60,263 bases of DNA from Neisseriaceae bacterium HSC-16F19 (GCF_024171525.1 NZ_JALJZY010000016.1:1-60263); one strand, 5' to 3'; numbered from the stretch's first letter, positions 33,807 to 42,501 are shown. A program made the numbers and translations. The notes: generated by a model from the sequence alone, not told the origin.

Positions 33807-34427
33807 CTACACCGCATCGCTGCGGCTTTGCACCACCTGATCAATCAAACCGTATTTGAGCGCCTCTTCGGCAGACAGGAAATGGTCGCGGTCGGTGTCT
33901 TTTTCCACCTGGCTCAATTTCTTGCCGGTGTGTTTGGCCAGCAATTCGTTCAGTTTCTGCTTGAGTTTCAGCAATTCGCGCGCATGGATTTCGATGTCGG
34001 AAGCCTGGCCGCCCAAACCGCCGCTGATCAGGGGCTGGTGAATCATCACGCGGCTGTTGGGCAGGGCAAAACGCTTGCCTTTGGCACCGGCCGACAGCAA
34101 AAACGCACCCATGCTCGCCGCCTGACCCAGGCACAGGGTGGACACATCGGGTTTGATGAAATTCATGGTGTCGTAAATCGACATGCCCGCCGTTACCGAG
34201 CCGCCGGGAGAGTTGATATAAAGCGCAATGTCTTTGTCCGGATTTTCGCTTTCCAGAAACAGAAGCTGCGCTACCACCAGATTGGCGGTGGCATCGTTTA
34301 CCGGGCCCACCAGAAATACGATGCGCTCTTTGAGCAGGCGCGAATAAATATCGTAGGCACGCTCGCCGCGGCCGCTTTGTTCCACCACCATCGGCACCAG
34401 GCCGAGATTATCGATTTGAGCTTGCAT
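33807..34427 (-). CDS. clpP: ATP-dependent Clp protease proteolytic subunit
   Basis: A 206-residue serine protease that forms two heptameric rings and works with ClpX or ClpA. The catalytic triad is visible: Ser105 in GQAASMGAFL, His130 in SRVMIHQPL, Asp179 in VEKDTDRDHFL. The oxyanion stretch YINSPGGSVTAGM is conserved. AAGGAAACCC precedes the ATG. Trigger factor lies upstream on the same strand, the usual tig-clpP order, but clpX does not follow here. Confidence 0.97.
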   Translation of the reverse strand: MQAQIDNLGLVPMVVEQSGRGERAYDIYSRLLKERIVFLVGPVNDATANLVVAQLLFLESENPDKDIALYINSPGGSVTAGMSIYDTMNFIKPDVSTLCLGQAASMGAFLLSAGAKGKRFALPNSRVMIHQPLISGGLGGQASDIEIHARELLKLKQKLNELLAKHTGKKLSQVEKDTDRDHFLSAEEALKYGLIDQVVQSRSDAV

Positions 34428-34465
34428 TAAGGGTTTCCTTTAATCTGAATTAAAAAGCAGTAGCC

Positions 34466-34535
34466 GTAGGTTGGGTCGCCAGACCCAACACTTGCCAAGA
34501 TCTTTAGAAACGTTGGGTCTGACGACCCAACCTAC
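34466..34535. repeat. Inverted pair of GTAGGTTGGGT palindromes
   Basis: GTAGGTTGGGTCGCCAGACC and its inverse (GTTGGGTCTGACGACCCAAC) are spaced by about 24 bases in the clpP-tig gap. The pair can form one long stem or two small ones. Confidence 0.7.
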
Positions 34536-34583
34536 GCAATGACGCAATAGTCCAGATTATTTTTTGGATTGGTATTACACAGT

Positions 34584-34607
34584 GGTGGGCAAGCATGCCC
34601 ACCCTAC
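34584..34607. repeat. GTGGGCAAGCATGCCCAC palindrome
   Basis: GGTGGGCAAGCATGCCCACC with a CTAC tail, in the clpP-tig gap. It is the same family as 4705-4732. Confidence 0.6.
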
Positions 34608-34707
34608 GGCTGAATTAAACCACTGAATTAAAAAGCATCCGTACAGTGCAAAAGCTGGCACCGCCGGATGCTTCCTATTACTCTTTCAGGCTGCCTGAAA
34701 AGCGGAT

Positions 34708-36021
34708 TTACGCCTGTTGGCCCATCACTTCGTCAAAGCTCAGCACTTTTTCGGTGACTTTGGCCTGCTTGAGCACATAGTCCACCACATTGGCTTCGAT
34801 GGCCAGCGAGGTCGGGCCTTGCAGGTTTTGCGGCTCGCTCTTGTACCAGTCGATCACTTCTTGCGGGTCTTCGTAGCTTTCGGCAAAGTCGGACACAATG
34901 GCCAATACCTGCTCTTCGCTCGGCTCCAGCTTGGCGGATTCCACAAGCTCGGCCAGAATCAGGCCCAGAGCCACGCGGCGTTGCGCCTGCTCGGCGAACA
35001 TTTCGTCCGGCAGCTGCAAATTGGCCACATCCATACCTTGGTTGGCAAAGTTTTGCTTCATTTCTGCGGCCAGGCGGGCGCTTTCTTCACGCACCAAGGC
35101 TTTGGGCAGTTCGATTTCGGTCACGGCCAAGAGCGCGTTCATGGCGCTTTCCTTGGTTTGGTCCTGGGTGCGGCGTTTGACTTCGCGCTCCACGTTTTTC
35201 TTCACTTCGGCGCGCATTTTGGCTACATCGCCGTCGGCAATGCCCAAGGCTTTGGCAAACTGTTCGTCCACCGGCGGCAGTTCCGCTTCGGCCACATTGT
35301 GCAGGGTGATGGTGAACACGGCGGTTTTACCGGCCACGTCTTTGCCGTGGTAGTCTTCGGGGAAGGCCACACTCACTTCTTTAACATCGCCTTCTTTCAT
35401 ACCCAGCACACCGGCTTCAAAATCGGGCAGCATTTGGCCTTTGCCCAACAGGAAGGGGTAGTTTTGCGAGCTGCCGCCGTCAAACAGCACGCCGTCGATT
35501 TTACCTTCGAAATCGATAATCACACGGTCGCCTTCGCGCGCTTCACGCTCTACGCGCACAAAGCGGGTGCGTTGCTGGCGCAGGATGTCGATGGTTTTGT
35601 CCACTTCGGCATCGCCCACTTCGGTGGTGACTTTCACCACTTCCTGGCCGCTCAAATCGCCAACCTTGATTTCCGGGAACACTTCAAACTGGGCCGCCAC
35701 TTTGAATACGGCTTCATCGGTTTGCTCTTCCTGGTCCAGACCGGTAAAGCTGGGCACACCGGCCACTTTGATGCTTTCGCTGACCACGGCATCGTAGAAA
35801 GCGTCCTGTACCAAACGGTTCAGTACATCGTCGCGGATACCGGCACCGTACATGGAGTCCACCATGCGCAGCGGTGCTTTGCCGGGGCGGAAACCGTCCA
35901 CTTTCACGCGGCGCTGGGCACGTTGCAGTTCGGCCGCCACTTGTTCGTTGATTTCGGCCCACGGCAGTGCCAAGACGATTTTACGTTCCAGATTGTCCAG
36001 TTTTTCTACTGTTACGCTCAT
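34708..36021 (-). CDS. tig: Trigger factor
   Basis: A 437-residue ribosome-associated chaperone and PPIase. The ribosome-binding domain has RRVKVDGFRPGKAPLRMVDSMYG (family GFRxGKxP motif), the FKBP-like domain begins near REAREGDRVIIDFEGKIDG, and the C-terminal domain holds the arms (KKNVEREVKRRTQDQTKESAMNAL). It binds nascent chains at the tunnel exit. AAGGGTTTGCA lies before the ATG. It starts the tig-clpP cluster. Confidence 0.97.
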   Translation of the reverse strand: MSVTVEKLDNLERKIVLALPWAEINEQVAAELQRAQRRVKVDGFRPGKAPLRMVDSMYGAGIRDDVLNRLVQDAFYDAVVSESIKVAGVPSFTGLDQEEQTDEAVFKVAAQFEVFPEIKVGDLSGQEVVKVTTEVGDAEVDKTIDILRQQRTRFVRVEREAREGDRVIIDFEGKIDGVLFDGGSSQNYPFLLGKGQMLPDFEAGVLGMKEGDVKEVSVAFPEDYHGKDVAGKTAVFTITLHNVAEAELPPVDEQFAKALGIADGDVAKMRAEVKKNVEREVKRRTQDQTKESAMNALLAVTEIELPKALVREESARLAAEMKQNFANQGMDVANLQLPDEMFAEQAQRRVALGLILAELVESAKLEPSEEQVLAIVSDFAESYEDPQEVIDWYKSEPQNLQGPTSLAIEANVVDYVLKQAKVTEKVLSFDEVMGQQA

Positions 36022-36156
36022 TGCAAACCCTTAATTACGTTTGATTATCGAATATTCAATTAAAAAACAGACGGCCGCACTCTGTAAGCGCGGGCCGCTG
36101 GGAAAGGAAAAATAAGGCGGCAGTGTATCATAAGCCGCTCTTTTTGCAAAAACGTT

Positions 36157-36651
36157 TCAGGCAGCCTCTGCCGTCACATAAACCATATCTGCAATATCAT
36201 GCAAATTAATTTTGAGGCATGCCGCACCGTGCTCGGTATGGGCAAGCAGATAGTGATTCTCTACTTGGAGCGCGACAAACGGGTTGGTGCGGGTAAAAAA
36301 CACGGCCCATTGCAGGCGGCCGCACAAATCTTCGCAGGCCACAAACCCGTCTGCACCCAAAGCACCGGCACCGCCGATATAACGGCAGCCTTGGTACATA
36401 CACTGCGCACCCGGCCACGCCTCCACTTCCACCCACACATCGGCATCGTATTGCAACATACTGTGCAGCGTGGTATCGCACAAAGGCGAAACCGCCGCGC
36501 TGCTTTGGCCTGTTTGCGTATCGCGAAACAGCTCAAATTTTAAAATCGCTACCCTATCATCTGGAAAGACAATGCAGTCCGCACACGGCAAGCGCTTGCT
36601 TGTATCCGTCCATAGGGTTTCGATAATGCCGCGCCCAACTGTTGCCGTCAT
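36157..36651 (-). CDS. Orphan cytoplasmic protein, unknown function
   Basis: A 164-residue protein with no signal peptide or membrane segment. It has seven or more cysteines, including LPCADC near residue 22 and QCMYQGCRYIGG near residue 85, which could bind metal or be chance. The C-terminal TAEAA and stop come from an exact DUS copy (GAGGCTGCCTGA). Composition is less GC-biased in wobble positions than its neighbours. The gene lies between pmbA and tig on the minus strand, with GGGA some 9 bases before the ATG. I recognise no family. Confidence 0.6.
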   Translation of the reverse strand: MTATVGRGIIETLWTDTSKRLPCADCIVFPDDRVAILKFELFRDTQTGQSSAAVSPLCDTTLHSMLQYDADVWVEVEAWPGAQCMYQGCRYIGGAGALGADGFVACEDLCGRLQWAVFFTRTNPFVALQVENHYLLAHTEHGAACLKINLHDIADMVYVTAEAA

Positions 36652-36783
36652 CTTGCTTATCCCATCTCGTTGAATAAAAACGCTTTCAGGCTGCCTGAAA
36701 ACGGTTTTGTACGGGTTGCGTCATGCTGCGCGGAGCTTGGCGTAGTATCCGACATCACCCGCACTTGGCTGCACACTGATGCG

Positions 36784-36842
36784 TTTTGTCGGATTCAAGA
36801 ATCCGACCTACGGCGGCACTTCGTCATTCTGCGCGCAGGATG
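36784..36842. repeat. Composite of two palindrome families
   Basis: TTGTCGGATTCAAGAATCCG with ACCTACGG, followed directly by TCATTCTGCGCGCAGGATGA. Both units recur elsewhere (23550-23580, 39226-39326, 42873-42945, 46108-46192). Confidence 0.65.
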
Positions 36843-36852
36843 ACGGACAGGC

Positions 36853-38178
36853 TTACCCCGCCACCGTCATTTCTTCAATCAGAATCGAGCCGACTTTATG
36901 GGCGCTGCGGCGCAGGGCGTCGTCGGCGGCACCGGCCATATTCAGGAACATGTCCTGCAAGCGTGCGGCAATGGTGATTTCTTCCACCGGGCGCACAATC
37001 ACGCCGTTTTCCACCCAAAAACCCGCCGCACCGCGCGAATAATCGCCGGTAATGGTGTTCACCCCCTGCCCCATCAGTTCGGTCACCAACAGGCCGCTGC
37101 CCATTGCGCGCAGCAAATCGGCCTGGGTGGCATGGGTGTGGTTGAGGTAGAGATTGTGGGCGCCCCCGGCATTGGCGGTGGTCTGCATGCCCAGCTTGCG
37201 CGCGCTGTAACTGCTGAGGAAATAGCCTTGAATGATGCCGTTCTCCACCACCGTGCGCTCGCGCGTGGCCACGCCTTCGCCGTCGAAATAGGTGCTGCCC
37301 AAGGCGCGCGGAATATGCGGCCGCTCTTCTAGCACCACCCACGGCGCCAGCACCTGCCGGCCAAGGCTGTCGGTGAGAAAACTGGTTTTGCGGTACAAGG
37401 CCCCGCCGCTGATGGCGCCGACCAGATGGCCGATGAGGCTGCCTGAAACCGTGGCGTCGAACACCACCGGATATTTGCCGGTGGGCACGCTGCCCGCACC
37501 GAGGCGGCGCACGGTACGCGCGGCGGCGGTGTGGCCTATGCTCTCCGGCGTGGGCAAATCGGCGGCCTTGCGTGCCAGGTCGTACCAGTAATCGCGCTGC
37601 ATGCCGCTGACGTCTTCCGCCACCACGCTACAGGCGATGCTGTGGCGCGTGCCCTGCTGGTGCGCCAGAAAACCGTGGCTGTTGCCGTACACATATTGGT
37701 AATGGCCGGTCTGCACGGTGGCGCCTTCGGAATTGACGATGCGCGCATCCGCCCCGCGTGCCGCCGCCTCGCAACGCTGCGCCAGCACCACCGCCTCGTC
37801 CACCGGCAAGGGCCAGGGATGGTAGGCGTCCAATTCGCCGATGTGCGTGGCCATCAGCGCGGCATCGGCCAACCCGGCGTATTCGTCTTGGGCGGTATAG
37901 CGGGCGATATTCAGCGCCGCGGCCACGGTATCGGCCAGCGCCTGCGGCGAGAAATCGCCGGTACTGGCGCGGCCTTTGGCCTGGCCGACATAGACGGTCA
38001 AATCCAGCGCGGTATCCTGCTGGTATTCGATTTGTTCGATTTCCTGCAAACGCACCTGCACCGACTGCCCCAGCGATTCGCTGACATCGGCCTCCGCCGC
38101 CGTAGCGCCCTGCTGCCGCGCCAAATCCAGCGCCGCGGCGCACAGGTTTTTCAATTGGTCCGCACTGTGGTGGAACAT
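36853..38178 (-). CDS. pmbA: Metalloprotease PmbA/TldE
   Basis: A 441-residue member of the TldD/PmbA family. PmbA (TldE) partners with TldD, which holds the metal site, in trimming peptides such as microcins and in CcdA degradation. Seen here are the N-terminal EADVSESLGQSVQVRLQEIEQIEYQQD, DYWYDLARKAADLPTPESIG, and the C-terminal TGDYSRGAAGFWVENGVIVRPVEEITIA, all family blocks. The HExxxH motif of TldD is absent, as expected for PmbA. tldD is not in the window. Confidence 0.93.
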   Translation of the reverse strand: MFHHSADQLKNLCAAALDLARQQGATAAEADVSESLGQSVQVRLQEIEQIEYQQDTALDLTVYVGQAKGRASTGDFSPQALADTVAAALNIARYTAQDEYAGLADAALMATHIGELDAYHPWPLPVDEAVVLAQRCEAAARGADARIVNSEGATVQTGHYQYVYGNSHGFLAHQQGTRHSIACSVVAEDVSGMQRDYWYDLARKAADLPTPESIGHTAAARTVRRLGAGSVPTGKYPVVFDATVSGSLIGHLVGAISGGALYRKTSFLTDSLGRQVLAPWVVLEERPHIPRALGSTYFDGEGVATRERTVVENGIIQGYFLSSYSARKLGMQTTANAGGAHNLYLNHTHATQADLLRAMGSGLLVTELMGQGVNTITGDYSRGAAGFWVENGVIVRPVEEITIAARLQDMFLNMAGAADDALRRSAHKVGSILIEEMTVAG

Positions 38179-38420
38179 GGTTTTGCTTTGTCTTAGGTTC
38201 TAAAGTCGCGCATTTTAGCATAGGCACAGGGGCACACTGCGCCGCGCTATGTGCTTTATAGCCGCAGACTATTTGACGATTTTTTGCACTGTGCGGCGGT
38301 TTGCCCCACCCCAACCCCTCTTGTATAATTCCGCGCCCGCATGGCTGGGACATAAACCTTAGATAGAAAGAATAAAGCCACAGCGCCATGCCCCACCACA
38401 TCACAAGGAAACACCCCGAC

Positions 38421-39194
38421 ATGAATGCGATTGCCGATGTGCAAAGCAGTCCCGACCAACGCAATATGCCCATCAACCGGGTGGGCATTAAAGATTTGCA
38501 CCTGCCGCTGGCGGTGCGCTCGGCCGACGGTGTCCAGCACACCGTGGCGCGGCTGACCATGACCGTCTATCTGCCGCCGGAGCAAAAAGGCACGCATATG
38601 TCGCGCTTTGTGGCGCTGATGGAAGGCCAGACCGAACCGGTGGACGCGCCGCGCCTGCGCACGCTTACCGCGGAAATGGTGGCGCTGCTGCAATCGCACG
38701 CCGGACGCATCGAAATGCGTTTTCCGTTTTTCCGCACCAAATCGGCACCGGTGTCCGGCATCCGCAGCACCCTCGATTACCAAGTCTGCTTAAGCGGCGA
38801 AATCGACGCCGGCAGCTACTGCCACACCCTGGAAGTGCTGGTGCCGGTAACCAGCTTGTGCCCGTGCAGCAAGGAAATCTCGCAATACGGCGCCCACAAC
38901 CAGCGCTCGCACGTAACCGTGCGCATTGCCTGCAACGAGCAGGTGGACATTGAAGAAGTCATCGACCTGGTGGAAAACCAAGCCTCCTGCCAGCTCTACG
39001 GCCTGTTGAAACGGCCGGACGAAAAATTCGTGACCGAGCAGGCTTACGACAACCCGAAATTTGTGGAAGACATGGTGCGCGACATCGCCACCGCGCTTAA
39101 AGCCGACCCGCGCATCGGCGCCTTCCGCGTGGAAAGCGAAAACTTCGAATCCATCCACAACCATTCGGCCTATGCGGTGATTGAGTATCCGTAA
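38421..39194 (+). CDS. folE2: GTP cyclohydrolase FolE2 (type IB)
   Basis: A 257-residue type IB GTP cyclohydrolase, first step of folate and queuosine synthesis. The metal ligand cysteine lies in VTSLCPCSKEISQYGAHNQRSHV, the family hallmark, with the catalytic Glu near residue 215. FolE2 works with a range of divalent metals and often replaces zinc-dependent FolE when zinc is low. ATG at 38421 (MNAIADVQ) follows AAGGAAACACC; a start 33 bases upstream is possible but not supported. Upstream DNA has TATAAT at 38334 without a matching -35. No Zur site or preQ1 riboswitch is apparent. Confidence 0.94.
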   Translation: MNAIADVQSSPDQRNMPINRVGIKDLHLPLAVRSADGVQHTVARLTMTVYLPPEQKGTHMSRFVALMEGQTEPVDAPRLRTLTAEMVALLQSHAGRIEMRFPFFRTKSAPVSGIRSTLDYQVCLSGEIDAGSYCHTLEVLVPVTSLCPCSKEISQYGAHNQRSHVTVRIACNEQVDIEEVIDLVENQASCQLYGLLKRPDEKFVTEQAYDNPKFVEDMVRDIATALKADPRIGAFRVESENFESIHNHSAYAVIEYP

Positions 39195-39225
39195 GATTTT
39201 CAGGCAGCCTGCGTCTATATGTCCG

Positions 39226-39326
39226 TAGGTCGGATACTTGTATCCGACAAAACCGCAAATGCGGCGGCAATATTGGAATCCTGCAGCGCATTATCAAAAT
39301 GTCGGATTCAAGAATCCGACCTACGG
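39226..39326. repeat. Pair of GTAGGTCGGAT palindromes
   Basis: GTAGGTCGGATACTTGTATC with CGAC, and further on ATGTCGGATTCAAGAATCCG with ACCTACGG, in opposite orientation with about 45 bases between. Confidence 0.65.
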
Positions 39327-39371
39327 CTGCTGCCCGTTACATTTTTGCGGGCGGGTGTAAAACCCGCCCCC

Positions 39372-39537
39372 CTAGGGCGAACTGACAATTTGGGCGCGTA
39401 GCTGATTTTTTAGGCAAAAACGTCCGATTCAAGGCGAAAAGCGCAGCAAGGTTGGACACCTTGCGAGCATTTTCAACGCAGAAGCGGGCGATTTTTGACA
39501 AAAAAGCAGCCGCGAATGAATTGTCAGTTTGCCCTAG
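39372..39537. mobile_element. MITE-like element with CTAGGGC ends
   Basis: A 166-bp element with 19-bp terminal inverted repeats: CTAGGGCGAACTGACAATT on the left and the complement of CTAGGGCAAACTGACAATT on the right (one mismatch). The interior has GATTCAAGGCGAAAAGCGCA and CAACGCAGAAGCGGGCG around a small hairpin (GCAAGGTTGGACACCTTGC). No open frame of note. It lies 39 bases before dsbD. The hairpin at 30989-31018 shares its ends. Confidence 0.78.
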
Positions 39538-39576
39538 CAAGCTGCCTGAAACCGCCCACCCAAGAAATACCCGTTT

Positions 39577-41379
39577 ATGAATACCCTGTTCTCCCGTCTG
39601 CTGCTGTGTTTCTCCCTGCTCCTCTTGCTGTGGCGCCCTGCCGTGGCTGTGGATACCAATTCCCTGCTGCCGCCGGAAAAAGCCTTTGTGCCCGAAGTCA
39701 CCGTCACCGACAGCGGTGTGGTGGTGCGTTTTCAGGTAGCCGAGGGCTATTATCTTTATCAGCAGAAAATCGGCGCCGCCACCCTGCCCGACGGCCTGCT
39801 GGGCGCTGCCGAATACAGTCCCGGCAAAGAAAAAACCGATGAGTTTTTCGGCACCCAGGAAGTGTATTACCACAGCGCCGAAATCCTGTGGCCCTACCGC
39901 AACGGCGCCAGCGGCGAACCTTATGTCTTGCAGCTGTCCTATCAGGGCTGCGCCGAAGTCGGCGTGTGCTATCCGCCGGTACAAAACGAATTTAACATCC
40001 AAGGCAACGGCCAATACCGCCCCGACAGCGGCGGCCATCCCTTCCTGCAAAACGCCCCGGCACCCGCCAACAACCCCGCCGCTCCGGCGCCCAACCCCGC
40101 CAGCCAGCGCTTTATCTTGTCTTGGGACACCTTAAACGCCAATCTGTTGGCGTTTTTTGTCGCCGGCATCGGTTTGAGCCTCACCGCCTGCATGTATCCG
40201 CTCCTGCCCATTGTCTCCGGCATCATTGTCGGCGACCGCCGCGGCGGCAAACGCCGTGCGCTTCTGCTCTCCGGCGTGTATGTGCAGGGCCTGGCGCTGA
40301 CCTATACCGCCGTGGGTGTGGCCGCCGGGCTCACGGGCTCGCTTTTGACCGTGTGGCTGCAACAGCCGTGGGTGGTGCTGGCCGCCGCCGCGCTGATGGT
40401 GGTGCTGGCACTGGCCATGTTCGACCTCTACACCCTGCAACTGCCCGCCCGCGTGCAAAGTTTTTTCCAAGCCCAAAGCGCACGCCTGCCCGGCGGCCGT
40501 TACACCTCGGTACTGCTGATGGGCATGTTTTCGGCACTGATTGTCGGCCCCTGCGTGGCGCCGCCCTTGGCCTTTGCCTTGGGCTATATCGGCCAAACCG
40601 GTGACGCCGTGCTCGGCGGCCTAGCGCTGTATGTGCTCGCCTTGGGCACCGGCCTGCCGCTGATGCTGGTGGCCACCTTTGGCGGCCACATCCTGCCGCG
40701 CGCCGGTGCGTGGATGAACGGCATCAAATACGCTTTCGGCCTGCTCCTGCTCGCCGCCGCCGTGTATCTGGCCACCCCCTTCCTGCCCTACGGCGTGGCC
40801 GTGGTCGCCTATGCCCTCTTAATGGTGGTGCCCGGCGGCCTGCTGCTCACCCGTGCGCGCCGTTTTTCAGGCAGCCTGAAAAACACCGCTTGGCTGTTGG
40901 GCATCGTGCTCTTGGGCGGCGGTGTCTATTTCGCCACCCAAAGCGCACGCATGCAGGCCACCGGTCTGCACCGCGCCCTCACCCTCACCCCGCCGCAAAC
41001 CCAGCATTACGGCAGAAGTTTCTTCCATCCCGACGATTTGAACGGCGCCATAGGCCAAGCCTTTGCCGCACAGCCCGCGCAGCCGGTGCTGGTGGATTTT
41101 TATGCCGACTGGTGCGTTTCCTGCAAAGAAATGGCCGCCTACACCTTCAGCGACCCCGCCGTGCAGGCGGTGCTGGACGAGCAGCGTTTCCTGCAAATCG
41201 ACGTCACCGCCAACACCCCGCAACAGCAAAGCCTGCTGCGCGAATACGGCCTCTACGGCCCGCCCGGCCTGTTTGTGCTCCATGCCGACGGCCGCCGCAG
41301 CGAAGCCCTGCTGGGCTTTGCCAAGCCCGATGATTTCTTGCACTGGTACCGCCAACAAACCGAACAGGACACCCCATGA
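39577..41379 (+). CDS. dsbD: Thiol:disulfide interchange protein DsbD
   Basis: A 600-residue three-domain membrane reductant transporter. Signal peptide (1-24); the periplasmic alpha domain has Cys125 and Cys131 in YQGCAEVGVCYPP; the eight-helix beta domain has Cys205 (LTACMYPLLP) and Cys326 (GPCVAPPLAF); the C-terminal thioredoxin domain has Cys513 and Cys516 in ADWCVSCKEM. It moves electrons from cytoplasmic thioredoxin to periplasmic DsbC and others. A DUS (SGSLK codons) lies within. pyrF overlaps its stop by 4 bases (ATGA). Confidence 0.96.
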   Translation: MNTLFSRLLLCFSLLLLLWRPAVAVDTNSLLPPEKAFVPEVTVTDSGVVVRFQVAEGYYLYQQKIGAATLPDGLLGAAEYSPGKEKTDEFFGTQEVYYHSAEILWPYRNGASGEPYVLQLSYQGCAEVGVCYPPVQNEFNIQGNGQYRPDSGGHPFLQNAPAPANNPAAPAPNPASQRFILSWDTLNANLLAFFVAGIGLSLTACMYPLLPIVSGIIVGDRRGGKRRALLLSGVYVQGLALTYTAVGVAAGLTGSLLTVWLQQPWVVLAAAALMVVLALAMFDLYTLQLPARVQSFFQAQSARLPGGRYTSVLLMGMFSALIVGPCVAPPLAFALGYIGQTGDAVLGGLALYVLALGTGLPLMLVATFGGHILPRAGAWMNGIKYAFGLLLLAAAVYLATPFLPYGVAVVAYALLMVVPGGLLLTRARRFSGSLKNTAWLLGIVLLGGGVYFATQSARMQATGLHRALTLTPPQTQHYGRSFFHPDDLNGAIGQAFAAQPAQPVLVDFYADWCVSCKEMAAYTFSDPAVQAVLDEQRFLQIDVTANTPQQQSLLREYGLYGPPGLFVLHADGRRSEALLGFAKPDDFLHWYRQQTEQDTP

Positions 41380-42104
41380 ACCCGCTGATTGCCGACCCTG
41401 CCCTGCCCCGTGACACCGACCCGCCGGTGATTGTGGCGCTGGATTTTGCCGATGCCGACAGCACACTCGCCTTTGTACGCCGCCTCGAGCCGCAGCTGTG
41501 CCGCCTCAAAATCGGCAAAGAACTGTTTACCGCCAGCGGCCGCCACCTAGTGGAACAGCTGATACACCAAGGCTTCGACGTCTTTTTGGACTTGAAATAC
41601 CACGACATCCCCAACACCGTGGCCCAAGCCTGCAAAGTGGCCGCCGACATGGGCGTGTGGATGGTGGACATGCACACCGCCGGCGGACGGCGCATGATGG
41701 AAGCCGCCGCCGAAGCCGTGGCCAATCACGCCCAACGCCCGCTGCTGATCGGCGTGACCGTGCTCACCAGCATGACTGAAGCCGAACTGGCCGAAACCGG
41801 CCACAGCCGCCCGCTGGCCGAAACCGTGCAGCACCTGGCCGCACTGGCGCAATCCTCCGGCCTCGACGGCGTGGTCTGCTCCGCCCACGAAGCCGCCCTG
41901 CTGCGCCAGAATTTGGGTCGGGACTTCGTGCTGGTCACCCCCGGCATCCGCCTGGACACCGAAGCCAATAACGACGACCAACGCCGCATCATGATCCCGG
42001 AACAGGCCTTGGCCGCCGGTGCCAGCCATTTGGTCATGGGCCGCCCCATCACCCGCGCCGCCGACCCGGTGGCGGTGCTGCGCAGTATCCGGCGGCCGGA
42101 ATAA
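41376..42104 (+). CDS. pyrF: Orotidine 5'-phosphate decarboxylase
   Basis: A 242-residue TIM-barrel enzyme, last step of UMP synthesis. The catalytic D-K-D array is in FLDLKYHDIPNTVA, with VALDFADAD at the first strand, LIGVTVLTSM in the middle and the phosphate-binding VTPGIRL near residue 190, then MGRPIT. Its ATG overlaps the dsbD stop (ATGA), so the two are coupled. An inverted-DUS terminator follows. Confidence 0.96.
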   Translation: MNPLIADPALPRDTDPPVIVALDFADADSTLAFVRRLEPQLCRLKIGKELFTASGRHLVEQLIHQGFDVFLDLKYHDIPNTVAQACKVAADMGVWMVDMHTAGGRRMMEAAAEAVANHAQRPLLIGVTVLTSMTEAELAETGHSRPLAETVQHLAALAQSSGLDGVVCSAHEAALLRQNLGRDFVLVTPGIRLDTEANNDDQRRIMIPEQALAAGASHLVMGRPITRAADPVAVLRSIRRPE

Positions 42105-42127
42105 GCTGTTTGAACGGCCACAAGGCC

Positions 42128-42168
42128 AGGCTGCCTGAAAACCGGAACAGGTTTTCAGGCAGCCTTTT
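42128..42168 (+). terminator. Inverted-DUS terminator after pyrF
   Basis: AGGCTGCCTGAAAACC and GGTTTTCAGGCAGCC flank a short loop and are followed by five T. It separates dsbD-pyrF from the higBA control region that begins a few bases later. Confidence 0.88.
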
Positions 42169-42171
42169 TAT

Positions 42172-42202
42172 TAACGCTTGACGTTATTAACGCACTTCGT
42201 TA
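42172..42202. promoter_or_regulatory. Two HigA-type operators
   Basis: TAACGCTTGACGTTA (42172-42186) and TAACGCACTTCGTTA (42188-42202) are two copies of the inverted repeat TAACG-N5-CGTTA, starting 16 bases apart. They flank and overlap the promoter of higBA, where an antitoxin repressor would bind. The symmetry and repetition make chance unlikely. Confidence 0.72.
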
Positions 42203-42206
42203 CCAT
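42178..42206 (+). promoter_or_regulatory. Candidate higBA promoter
   Basis: TTGACG (42178-42183) and TACCAT (42201-42206) are 17 bases apart. Transcription would start near 42212, the first base of the higB ATG, so the message may be leaderless. It is fully covered by the two TAACG operators. Confidence 0.55.
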
Positions 42207-42211
42207 CCCGC

Positions 42212-42490
42212 ATGATTACCGATTTCAAATGCAAAGACACGGCCAAGCTGTTTCACGGTACGCGGGTCAAGCGTTTTGCCAATATCGAGCGCATTGCCGT
42301 GCGCAAGCTGCAGCAACTGCATGCCGCCACCGATTTGAGCTTTTTGCGCATTCCGCCCGGAAACCGTCTGGAAGCCCTCAGTGGCGACCGTGCCGGGCAG
42401 CACAGCATCCGCATCAACGAACAGTGGCGGATTTGCTTTGTCTGGCAGGCAGGCCAGGCCGTACAGGTTGAAATCGTGGACTACCATTGA
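42212..42490 (+). CDS. higB: HigB-type toxin (RelE superfamily)
   Basis: A 92-residue RelE-superfamily mRNA interferase. Family pieces are KRFANIERIAVRKLQQLHAATDLSFLRIPPGNRLEALSGDRAGQHSIRINEQWRICFVW, with the basic and aromatic residues of the active site (RINEQWRICF), and the ending VEIVDYH. Toxin precedes antitoxin, the HigBA order. No Shine-Dalgarno is visible; translation may be leaderless or weak, which would keep toxin low. It probably cleaves mRNA on the ribosome when HigA is lost. Confidence 0.93.
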   Translation: MITDFKCKDTAKLFHGTRVKRFANIERIAVRKLQQLHAATDLSFLRIPPGNRLEALSGDRAGQHSIRINEQWRICFVWQAGQAVQVEIVDYH

Positions 42491-42501
42491 AAGGAATACC
42501 C

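Larger units (their letters stand above)
39195..39576. other. Gap with palindromes and a MITE-like element
   Basis: No gene is supported. It holds a DUS (39198-39211), two TCGGAT palindromes (39226-39252 and 39299-39326), and the MITE-like element at 39372-39537 directly before dsbD. Confidence 0.7.

Noticed and set aside
38280..38420. Riboswitch or Zur site before folE2
   Set aside because: No preQ1-type pseudoknot pattern and no palindromic AT-rich Zur site could be recognised; only an isolated TATAAT is present.
42487..42501. Upstream start for higA
   Set aside because: The codon at 42487 is TTG and lies before the Shine-Dalgarno; the ATG at 42502 has ideal spacing.
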